Of a stretch of DNA of 64,000 nt, positions 49,660 to 59,442 are shown piece by piece (within the stretch, counting starts at the first letter, position 1; each line of letters starts with the position of its first letter). The notes under the pieces are model-generated. The model saw only the letters and a program-made list of their open reading frames with translations. It searched no databases and had not been told where the DNA came from. Location: the NCBI GenBank assembly GCA_026874595.1, contig CM049320.1:30056714-30120713 (forward strand), given 5' to 3'. A program made the position numbers and the translations under genes. This DNA is from Sipunculus nudus (Eukaryota; Annelida; Sipuncula; Golfingiida; Sipunculidae).

Positions 49660-50220
49660 TATTCAATGCTTGTGTTTACTTCATGTTGTTGGCTTCATAT
49701 TCGCTGGATAAAATTTTCTTTTATTTATTGTTTCGCGAGGATTCCATTTTTCCCGTTCTAACCGAACAGGAACCTTTGCCTATAGAATATCATAGGAATT
49801 AAACCAGATGTATTAATCAGTGCACTTGGACGGGGATCCATAAAAAATCGAACATGTGGACATTATTGCTCATTTTTGTTTGAAAAAACATATCTGAAAT
49901 ACAAAAGCAGTTTTTAAATAACAGGTAAAATACAAGGTGCATTCATCTAATATCAGTCTTTAGTCTTTTGACTTGCCTTCAACCATGGGGCCTTTTTGTC
50001 ACGAAGGTTTTATTTTCGCGATAATTTCCCATTTGCGAATATCGCGACTTTGAAACCCTCGCGAACATAAAGGCAACCACAGCATGTCCGAAGCGTCCCA
50101 TATAAAACAAAGCATGATATGCGTAAAATTGAATGCCGACTTTTCCACAACAAGCGTACAGGTAATATGGAATGTTTGTTCCAAACGCGGATTTTTAGTC
50201 CTTACATGAAACAACTTTCG
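49660..50220. other. Unique sequence, no gene seen
   Basis: Follows an 11-base G run (49,649-49,659). Frames of up to 71 codons without recognisable products. Confidence 0.4.
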
Positions 50221-50273
50221 GGGGAGACAGACAGAAAGACAAAGAGATACACAAACAGATAGAGAGAGAGAGA

Positions 50274-50323
<50 letters not shown>

Positions 50324-50674
50324 GAGAGAGAGAGAGTGACAGACAGACAAACAGATAGACTGATTAACAGAGAGACCGACTGAAAGAGACAGAGAGAAAG
50401 AGAACGAGAGAGAGAGACAGAAACAAACAGACAGAGAGCTAGACGGAGACCGAGACAGACAAATAGAATGAGAGACAGAGAGAGACGGAGAGACAGACAG
50501 ATAGACGGCGAGCTAAACAGAGAGCGAGACGGACAGATAGAGAGATAGAAAGAGAACGAGAGAGAGAGACAGAAACAGACAGAGAGCTGGACGGAGACAG
50601 AGACAGACAGATAGAATGAGAGACAGAGAGAGAGAGACAGACAGACAGACAGATAGACAGGGAGCTAAACAGAG

Positions 50675-50717
<43 letters not shown>

Positions 50718-50800
50718 CAGAGAGAGACGGAGAGACAGTCAGACAGACAAAAAACTGACAGACAGAGAGACCAACTGAGAGAGAGAGAGAGATGCGGCCA
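50221..50800. repeat. GA/GACA-rich satellite with ~152-bp higher-order period
   Basis: Almost entirely purine plus scattered C (GAGAGA, GACAGA, GATAGA). The ordered phrase AGAACGAGAGAGAGAGACAG starts at 50,401 and again at 50,553. Both are followed by AGAGAGCT, GACGGAGAC and a GAGCTAAACAGAGAGCGAGA segment, so a ~152-bp block has been duplicated. The 113- and 101-codon frames of Arg/Glu or Ser/Leu runs are artefacts. Confidence 0.9.
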
Positions 50801-51287
50801 GGGGGTAGCAAACAAAATGTATGGAGAGAGTTCGTCCCTACTACACCCAGTCAACCTTGTCAGAGGAAACTCGTCTCGTTGGTGGGCCCAGAGTGACGGG
50901 TACCTGCTGACCTTAGGGTAAAATTTATGTCATGTCGAGTGCTGTTGGCATTATTCTGCGAGGATGTCCGGGCGCAATTTGTTGAGCTGGTTTTATCTGA
51001 CAACACTTCATACTCTGCCGGTCAGTATACATGAGCAAATTATGCAAGACACCAGAAATAGCCACCAAATTCCATATATTAAGCTTGTGTTGGGAGCATT
51101 GACCATATTTTGACAGATAATAGTAACCAATTTCGCTAAAGAATGGGCATACCTCGGTCCCGACTAAAAGAAGCGGCTTAGTCATGTGTGTTTCAGATAA
51201 CGAACCAATCTTTACGCTTTTGTTCAGTAATATAAAAAAGTCAGTCTTGTATCTGCAGCATTCTTTATTGTGCAACCTTTAAAGTTG
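50801..51287. other. Unique sequence, no gene seen
   Basis: A 116-codon minus frame (50,925-51,275) is open but has no recognisable domain, and the DNA is of average composition. Confidence 0.35.

Positions 51288-51343
<56 letters not shown>
51288..51343. repeat. (TA)n microsatellite
   Basis: About 26 TA units with one TAAATA interruption. Confidence 0.95.
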
Positions 51344-51348
<5 letters not shown>

Positions 51349-51651
51349 TATTGTTCACATAACTGAATTCAATACTTCGTAGTGATAGTTTTCTACCATA
51401 TGGGAGCGTTTATAATTAATTAATATACGGTTAGTTTGACTTCATCAGTTTGTACGACAGATCTCTTTTGTGAGTGCAGCAGTCAAGCCGATTTTGACCT
51501 GTACATGTAAACACAGGGCCCCAGCACCTGCCGTGGAACACCAAGTAATCCTACAAATCCCCACCAAATAAACACATAGCTACCTGGACCACGAAATGAA
51601 CCCAGTAACCAGGGGCGTAGCCAGGATTGAGGGAGGGGAGGGGGCCATCAT

Positions 51652-52476
51652 CAGTGGCGGATCAAGAAATTCGAAAACCGGGGGGGGGGGGGGGGGTAGG
51701 GGCGCTTATATGCATGTATGTATATTGTTGTGTATATATCTTATTATTATTATTATTTCAGTGTGAGAAAAAAATATATTTTTTTATTTTCAATTATGAA
51801 ACATGGTTTAATTAAGGTTAGTTACAGGTACATGGGGTGGGTATGGGAGGGGGTTTCCTCCTCACATATTGGGAAATTTTGAATATACAATGTCAAGAGG
51901 ACATTTTGAGGCAATTTTCACCAAAAAAATGAGGGTATTCTGTTCCTGAAAAACTGTTCCCTAATGTCTTTGCGTTATGTAGTTATGATTCAATGGCGCA
52001 GAAGTGCAATCACGCTTGTAAATATCAAAATATTATCTTTTAAATGTAATGCTCGTGGAGAAATCACTGAATTAGTATGTTAAATTTGGATTTAACCGGG
52101 TTTCGTGGTCTCGATAGCACACAGGACTACTAAACGCTCAACACAGATCGCGAGTTTGAGTTCCCGTATCACCAAAGGAGCCATAAGATTGTTCACGGTC
52201 CACCCCAACCAGGGCTCAGTGCTCGATCGATCTGCAGTTGTTCTGCAGCTGATCATAAATATCCTTATACTCAACTAATAAATTTGAAGGTAATTGTAAC
52301 TGCAGATAACTTAAATAAAATTCTTATAGCTTATTAATAATAAGAAATATGAAAAACGAATATTAATCCCGAAATTCGGAAATTAGATAAAATGAGAGAT
52401 TTTGCAGCTCAACGGGAGGCTGCGCGCCGAAGGCGCCCCCTCTTGAATCGTCATTAAAAGCAAATATCCGCCACTG
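51652..52476. mobile_element. CAGTGGCGGAT-ended DNA element, 825 bp
   Basis: The left end CAGTGGCGGATCAAG and the right end read in reverse, CAGTGGCGGATATTTG, form an 11-bp terminal inverted repeat. Both sides continue into GGGGCGC-containing sequence, including a 17-base G run at 51,680-51,696. CAGTGGCGGATCC-type ends are familiar from invertebrate DNA transposons. I could not find a matching target-site duplication, and the superfamily is not assigned. A GGGGCGTAGCCAGGATT word just outside (51,613-51,629) may be the end of another element. Confidence 0.55.
52088..52290 (+). mobile_element. tRNA-like SINE nested in the 51.65-52.48 kb element
   Basis: CGTGGTCTCGATAGC resembles an A box and GCGAGTTTGAGTTCCCG (about 52,150-52,166) a B box, at a tRNA-like distance. 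It is followed by a body with CCAACCAGGGCTCAGTGCTC. No flanking duplication was identified. It lies entirely inside the TIR element, which suggests later insertion. Confidence 0.4.
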
Positions 52477-52482
52477 ATTTAA

Positions 52483-52483
<1 letters not shown>

Positions 52484-52546
<63 letters not shown>
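52484..52546. repeat. (TA)n microsatellite
   Basis: About 31 TA units directly outside the right end of the TIR element. Confidence 0.95.
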
Positions 52547-52547
<1 letters not shown>

Positions 52548-52860
52548 GCGTTTATATATGTGGATATGTAAACCACGACTCAACCTGCAGGGGTAAAATT
52601 TGTTTATTCCATTCAGCCAGAATGCGATGCGTTACGATTTTTTAATTCAAATAAAATTTAAGCTTTCAATTTCAGTAAAATTCATCATCGTTTGGGGATG
52701 TTGTCAAGGGGCTTAAAATAACCTGGTTAAGGGGAAGTTGATCTATCTGGATGCACGGAATTAACGCATATTTAATCTTCTTTATTTGAAATTATGAACA
52801 TAAACAATACTGAAATCGAAAAAAGATAAGAAAATAAGATAAGAGTGTTCCTTGCAATAA

Positions 52861-52861
<1 letters not shown>

Positions 52862-52908
<47 letters not shown>
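52862..52908. repeat. (TA)n microsatellite
   Basis: About 23 TA units with small interruptions. Confidence 0.9.
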
Positions 52909-52998
52909 CGTAATAATTACATCACAATCCAAATTAATTATTTGAATAGCTTGCTCTGATACCATGGAAAACCTTATTTATTTTAAAGCAATATTAAC

Positions 52999-53430
52999 TT
53001 TATGATGTATATCATAAATTCAAAAGAATAGTTGGATGGATATTAATTGTGGAAGTTTATACGGGATGCCACATTAAAAGAAACAGTAACCAATGACAAC
53101 GTTACGTTTATCCAAACGATATTACGATAGGTGCTTTATGGAGTATATCACTTATTCAAATGAATGGGTGGATGGGTTAAAACTATTGGAGTTTATCCAG
53201 GCACGCGGCCTTGACAAAACGTCACGTTTCCCCCAATGATATAACAATAGATGCCTCTCTTTCGTTACTTTATGCAGTATATCATTAATTCAAATTACTG
53301 GATGGATGCATTTAAATAATTGGAGTTTATCCAGGAAAGCTACCTAAACTACCCAGTAATTACTGTCTACGTAACGTACGTAACGTTTCTCTCCTGATAA
53401 AATGATAGGTGACTCTCCTCCGTTTCATAA
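52999..53430 (+). repeat. Three diverged tandem units of ~136-154 bp
   Basis: Units start at TTTATG words at 52,999, 53,135 and 53,269, and a fourth partial boundary appears near 53,423. Each repeats the same order: TATATCA, ATTCAAA, TGGATGG, GGAGTTTAT, an ACGT(T/A)ACGTTT-like word and GATAGGTGC-like sequence. Units 2 and 3 share ATTGGAGTTTATCCAGG exactly. The repeat is old and non-coding. Confidence 0.8.
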
Positions 53431-54709
<1,279 letters not shown>

Positions 54710-54714
54710 ATTTC

Positions 54715-54830
54715 CGATCTGGGATATGCGTTAGCTTGTTGGCAGAGCCCACGACCGGCAGTCGATTCGATTCCCATAAGGAGTAATTAGACTTTTCTGT
54801 CTTCTATCCTTATATATATATACAGACAGA
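54715..54830 (+). mobile_element. tRNA-derived SINE head
   Basis: GCGTTAGCTTGTTGGCAGAG (54,728-54,747) fits the A-box/D-arm pattern, and GTCGATTCGATTCCC (about 54,761-54,775) fits a B box, at a normal tRNA spacing. It sits right after the compound microsatellite and runs into a short (TA)n and (GATA)n region. The element is probably truncated or mosaic. Confidence 0.5.
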
Positions 54831-54930
54831 TTGATAGATAGATAGGCAGATAGATAGATAGATGCATAGATAGACAGATAGAAAGAAGGTAGATAGATAG
54901 ATGCATAGATAGACAGATAGAAAGAAGGTA
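54831..54930 (-). repeat. (GATA)n with a duplicated GATGCATAGATAGACAGATA unit
   Basis: GATA units are interrupted by the phrase GATGCATAGATAGACAGATA plus GAAAGAAGGTA, which occurs twice in tandem (about 46-bp period). Read on the minus strand this follows CCGGATGGTAACTCTACC. The same junction occurs on the plus strand at 57,220-57,240. Confidence 0.85.
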
Positions 54931-54983
54931 GAGTTACCATCCGGTGTAAAGTGCTCAATGGCCTTCAGACAAAGCCAAAGCTT

Positions 54984-55030
54984 CATTCTCACAACATTCA
55001 CCTGAGGATTGGGTCGCATCCCGTGAAACA

Positions 55031-55032
<2 letters not shown>
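54984..55032 (+). ncRNA. Truncated hammerhead-like motif
   Basis: ATTCACCTGAGGA (CTGANGA core at 55,002-55,008), then GGG-TCGCAT-CCC hairpin and GTGAAACAG match the 57.1 kb motif. The strand that should close stems III and I is replaced by a (TA)n microsatellite, so this copy cannot fold into the complete three-way junction. It is a relic of the same family. Confidence 0.5.

Positions 55033-55107
<75 letters not shown>
55032..55107. repeat. (TA)n microsatellite
   Basis: About 37 TA units with one TTTATA interruption, abutting the truncated hammerhead-like motif. Confidence 0.95.
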
Positions 55108-55142
55108 CTATATAAGTAATAAATTGATTTATGTGCCCACAA

Positions 55143-55896
55143 TTTAAATGTCTGTACAGAGCTAATGCCTACAGGAAAGAAACTGCGAGGAAAGGCCGAA
55201 AGAAAAGGTTAGGAGGACGGATGGAAGGCGACGTAATAGCTCCATAAATCTCGCCGCCTGATTGTTTTGTTCCCCGCTGATGATAACACTAAACCCGCGC
55301 GGCAACCGCAAAGCCGACGACATATATCAAGTAATTCAAAGCGGCTATTAACGGCTCCAATTTTAATACTTTGCGCAAAGTAGCACCCATAACTCAACCA
55401 GAGAAACTGGAACATTTTAGGTTACAATATTCTGTACCGTTATCTGATTCAACGATTATAACTTGCCCCAGTGGGGTATCGTGCCCCGTCGTCATGGTTA
55501 CGGTACGACACTACGGTATCCCATCTGTGTTCAGAATATCTTGCAATTTAAGTTTGTTTTATCTCCGTTTTGCCCATTATCTTGCAGTATTATTTTTTTC
55601 TTTTCTTTTGCCCATTATCATATTTTATCTCCTCATTATCGCTCTTCTGGAGCACATTGTATCATTTATGTTTGCAAAACAGAACCTACATATTATTTCT
55701 GGTATTATGCATGTCATTTATGCTAAATATGACGATGATGGCGCGGTTGGCGGCTTTCAGTTTCATTTTACCTTCCGCGAGGAAGGTATTACATTTTCCC
55801 TTTTGTTATTCCTCTTGTTCCTTGGTTGGTTTGTCTGTTTCCAGTATTTATTTTAAAAACTATGAAAACATTTTGCCACTTTTTGTATGTGTGTTT
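55143..55896. other. GC-moderate patch then T-rich DNA; 161-codon frame
   Basis: 55,200-55,345 is GC-richer and could be a regulatory or conserved patch. From 55,371 to 55,856 a 161-codon plus frame is open, the longest in the window. It is dominated by Phe/Leu/Ile from T-rich DNA, overlapping frames are open in other phases, and it has no recognisable domain, so I do not call it a gene. Confidence 0.3.
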
Positions 55897-55916
55897 GGGG
55901 GGGGGGGGGGGGGGGG
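55897..55916. repeat. 20-base G run
   Basis: Longest of about ten G or C runs of at least 11 bases in this AT-rich window. Confidence 0.95.
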
Positions 55917-56049
55917 TTAGGGTCAAACCCAAGAAATAATTAGTTTAATTTTGGTGGTCATATGGATAACCATCACATATTTTAAATTCAACCCAATAAA
56001 TATTTTTGTGATACAGGAAGATTCATTTGTCCAATGGAGGCCGCTCAAT

Positions 56050-56130
56050 TATTAGTTAGTAGGACCAGCGTTTGTAATGCGATTGACCAGGTTAACCCGT
56101 GTTACTGTTTCAAATCCTGGAACACAGTAA
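56050..56130 (+). mobile_element. Possible tRNA-like SINE head
   Basis: TTAGTTAGTAGGACCAGC resembles an A box and GTTTCAAATCCTGG a B box at tRNA-like spacing, followed shortly by an A run. The match is weaker than for the 11 and 20 kb SINEs. Confidence 0.35.
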
Positions 56131-56156
56131 TGACCTAAAAAAAAAAGGTGCCAAGG

Positions 56157-56290
56157 TCAAGAAAAGGGGGGTAGGGGGAGGGGTCCAGGCCACAAACTAT
56201 GGTCAGAAACCCTTACGAAAAGGTTCCAGCGGCTGAAAAAGGGGGGTCTGGAACCCCCTGATCCCTCCCACCCCCTTGGATCCGCTTCTG
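56157..56290 (+). repeat. Dispersed repeat related to 3.8-4.0 kb
   Basis: Contains GGGTCCAGGCCACAAAC, GGTCAGAAACCCTTACG, CCAGCGGCTGAAAAAGGGGG and TTGGATCCGCTTCTG. The first three words recur in order at 3,840-3,905. The last resembles the reverse of a CAGTGGCGGATCC transposon terminus, so this is likely the right end of a relative of the 51.65 kb element. Confidence 0.55.
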
Positions 56291-56951
56291 TTCAGAAAAA
56301 TACATAACGAGTTATTATTCAATCCTGTTATTTACCATCTATAATACCGCGAAAATTTGCTTGATAGAATTAAACCTGAAATATTGACCAAGTAAATGCA
56401 GGAACTTGTACAATATGCTAAAAGCTTAAGGTAATGGCTTAGTTGTTGACACTTGTTCCCTGCAAAACGTTCAGTTTTAATGCTTTTTCGCTACTTTTTT
56501 ATTCCATCTTTCCTATTTCTCTGACTGGATTAGAATACTTTTTTTCTAGTTTATGACTTCTTCGCATGTAAACATAATCGTTTGTGATCGAGTATGCAAA
56601 AATGGAACCAATTCAATTATCAAAGATTATCAGAGAAAACGATAAATTATCGATACAATTGTATAATTGTTACACAATTAGTAACCAGGTAGTCGCAATA
56701 TTACATACGTTTCTAGTTTTACATCAGATAAGATTGTGATTTTCTTAAGTGTTTCATGTCATCATGTCGTCTTGTAATATGTCTTTTCTTCCCTTTGCTT
56801 GTTGACACCGTATGGATACCTTAATTTTCACGGACTTCAGTGCACAAGTTCCTGTGCACTTCTATAACATGTAAACTTATGTGTTATACGTTTAATAAAA
56901 TATAAAAGAAAATTTCTTTGAGTAGTAACCTGCAAATGTGATACGTTGAAA

Positions 56952-56952
<1 letters not shown>

Positions 56953-56997
<45 letters not shown>
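56953..56997. repeat. (TA)n microsatellite
   Basis: About 22 TA units. Confidence 0.95.
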
Positions 56998-57002
<5 letters not shown>

Positions 57003-57104
57003 GTTATGCAGAATGAACTAAACTAAGTTTTTAAGGCACTGAAATGGTTTTATATATATATGGATCTATATCTCTATATATCTATATCTAACAACATTCA
57101 CTTG

Positions 57105-57152
57105 ATTCACCTGATGATCGGGTCGCATCCCGTGAAACAGACTGTTGTGAAT
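57105..57152 (+). ncRNA. Type I hammerhead-ribozyme-like motif
   Basis: All core parts are present in order. Stem I 5' strand ATTCAC (57,105-57,110) is followed by CTGATGA (57,111-57,117). Stem II is CGGG/CCCG around loop TCGCAT. GAAA (57,134-57,137) follows, then stem III ACAG/CTGT around a single A, then a U as cleavage-site nucleotide (57,146). Stem I 3' strand GTGAAT (57,147-57,152) is fully complementary to ATTCAC. The first stem II pair is a U-U mismatch instead of the usual G-C. The very short stem III is the form known from Penelope-like elements and retrozymes, which cleave best as dimers. No reverse transcriptase frame lies nearby, so this would be a non-autonomous or decayed copy. 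Confidence 0.65.
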
Positions 57153-57169
57153 TTTTAGTGTTGTTTTTA

Positions 57170-57237
57170 TTCAGAGTTATACCGCTCTGGCCTAGTCTGT
57201 AGGCCATAGAGCACTTTACATCGGAGGGTAACACTAC
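57170..57237 (+). repeat. Shared flank of the hammerhead-bearing repeat
   Basis: CTCTGGCCTAGTC, GGCCATAGAGCAC and TACATCGGAGGGTAACACTACC recur in inverted form at about 54,928-54,985 and partly at 57,503-57,535 (GCTCTGGTC, GCCATCGAGCACTCTGCC). They mark a repeat family that travels with the ribozyme-like motif and the TATC microsatellite. Confidence 0.6.
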
Positions 57238-57239
57238 CT

Positions 57240-57336
<97 letters not shown>
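57238..57336. repeat. Compound (TATC)n(TA)n(TG)n microsatellite
   Basis: About 11 TATC units, then about 16 TA units, then about 11 TG units, without interruption. Confidence 0.97.
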
Positions 57337-57352
57337 TAATCAGACTGAACAA

Positions 57353-57484
57353 AACTAAGTGTTTAAGGCATTTCATTACTTATTGGTTTAGTACTACATT
57401 TACAGGGCCTGTGGCACTCTTCAGCTGCCCTGTGCATGTGGTACGAAACTAATTAGCAAAGAAATGCCTTTTAAAAACTTAGTT
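57353..57484. mobile_element. Imperfect ~62-bp inverted repeat (foldback)
   Basis: The left arm starts AACTAAGTGTTTAAGGCATT. The right arm read in reverse starts AACTAAGTTTTTAAAAGGCA. Both continue through TTTCnTTnCTnATTnGTTT, GTACYACAT and ACAGGGC to a ~10-base centre. The arms agree at roughly 80 percent by eye. A partial third copy of the arm start lies at 57,014-57,035. This looks like a small foldback or MITE, or two facing copies of one repeat end. Confidence 0.65.
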
Positions 57485-57594
57485 TTTTACATAACATAGA
57501 AATGCTCTGGTCAGCCATCGAGCACTCTGCCATCATATTTTGCAAAAAAAAAGATGACTGTATACATTTTTATATACTAGTATACACACACACA

Positions 57595-57597
57595 CAT

Positions 57598-57632
<35 letters not shown>

Positions 57633-57636
57633 ACAC

Positions 57637-57676
<40 letters not shown>
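57595..57676. repeat. (TA)n microsatellite with ACACACAA interruption
   Basis: Two TA blocks separated by AACACACAAA, preceded by (CA)n. Confidence 0.95.
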
Positions 57677-57678
<2 letters not shown>

Positions 57679-58484
57679 TACTGCAATGACAAATGAAGTA
57701 ACCCGGTCTCAATACAAATAAAATATATCACATATGAACATAAAAAGCCTTTAATGACAGTACTTTGAAAAGGCCCCCAATTTGTCAAAAAATATTATTT
57801 CAAACACAAACTAGACGGTGGCTTTTACAATGCCTAGACATATGTTTTGAAAAAAGTAATACTATCTGTTTAGGGACATCTTCTCCTATTAAGAAGCATT
57901 CCTTCTTTGACATTGTAATTAAAAAAAACGACCAGTAGGCCAAAATGGATCACGTCACATGGGGGACAGACCCCCATTAACAATGACAACGGTTATAAAT
58001 GAGGACTTAAGGCCCAAGGTACTCTAATTCAATATCTTCTATGAAGACGTTCTTTTTAATGTAAGAACGACGGGGGTATTAAACTGTCTGGGTCTTACAC
58101 CAAAAAAGATGTTATAAAATCTACAAATGACCTACTTATATCCTTTTTACGTGCTAATGGATTAAGGTTTTGAACCAGATTTCATAAGATAGCGTGCATC
58201 AAAGACACTTTTGAAACACTACATTAATCTCCAGGGAAATTTTTCTCGGAGGCAATAAGAGAGAATTTTGACACACCTTAGCTTGTTTGCTTGGTTGATA
58301 TTTTTCTTTATCGCTAAAAGATACCGCGACTGATTCAATGACCAAATGGCAAGGTCTGATCCAGGCAAGTTTCGGCAATTCCATACAACTTATGGTCCAC
58401 TCCGTCAGGCAATGAACGGAATATTAGGAGAGCTACAATTCAGGTTTCCAAAGATGCCATTGCTAAAAAGGTTGGCTCGTTGTG
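57677..58484. other. Unique sequence, no gene seen
   Basis: Frames of 72 codons or fewer, no recognised element. Confidence 0.4.
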
Positions 58485-58492
58485 CTGATTAC

Positions 58493-59434
58493 TAGGCGTG
58501 TGCGATATTATCATTATATCGGTATATCGCGATATGGTGACTCGCACATTGTGTATCCCTTATGGTTTCCTGATAGCGATATTTTCGATATTTTGTCAAA
58601 TGTGACTAAAATTGATAATTTGTAGTAAGAATAAGATTTCTATAGCATATGCTGAAAAAAATAGCCTAAGGTAGTTAAATGAAAGGCTAAAAATGAAAAT
58701 CGCCACCCAGTATATAGACACTTTCGATGCGATTAAGGCTATTTAGTGAATTTTTATATAGGCTTGATGGAACATATGACGAAATAGCCTTAGTTCCTTA
58801 ACACAGTTCCGTCTCAGGGAATTTGAACTTCTACTCGATGACTTATTGGTAACAATAAAGAAAGAAGTGCCAAAGAATAAGGAAGAAGCGCTGAACACTG
58901 TCAAAATGAATATTTATTATTTAATATTATTCTTTTTGATAATTAATTATTTATTATTATTCTGTCTTTACATCCTGTCTATTTGCACGAAGAATAAGTG
59001 TTTATTTAACAATATTAAGGATCAAGAACGACAGTCTTGGTTTGTGGTACAAAACTGTGATTGTGCACACCATATTTCCCTTAAAATGTCCAGAACGTGC
59101 TTATTGCAAAGTTACTTGCATATGTAATGCATAAAGAAAACATTTTTAAAACTTATGTTTTATGGTTCTTCGAGTTCTGTTAACATTAAGTAAGTACGTT
59201 ACTGAGCAATTCTGCTATATTCCCTGTGTCAAATAAACTGATTTACGTAAGATTTCATTGTGCCAGTATATTTGACATGATAACGGATTCCTAAAATATT
59301 TAATATGTTGTCAATACAGGAACAGGCACTTATTTCCTGTAAAATTAAAAAATGAAAAATATCGCGATTTGTATCACAATATGCTCCCACGCAATATATT
59401 ACAACAGAAAAATTGTACGCTATACCCAGCCCTA
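58493..59434. mobile_element. Second hAT-like MITE, 942 bp
   Basis: The left end is TAGGCGTGTGCGATATTATC, rich in ATATCG words. The right end in reverse reads TAGGGCTGGGTATAGCG and carries ATATCGCGAT. The flanks CTGATTAC (58,485-58,492) and CTTTTTAC (59,435-59,442) match at 6 of 8 positions, consistent with an old 8-bp duplication. The end sequences relate it to the element at 40.1 kb. Its 93-codon internal frame does not look like transposase. Confidence 0.65.
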
Positions 59435-59442
59435 CTTTTTAC

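Noticed and set aside
50513-50921. 113-codon Ser/Leu and 101-codon Arg/Glu frames
   Set aside because: Products of the GA-rich satellite.
55371-55856. Longest open frame, 161 codons, hydrophobic
   Set aside because: T-rich DNA naturally translates to Phe/Leu/Ile, other phases are also open in the same place, and no domain or defined membrane topology is recognisable.
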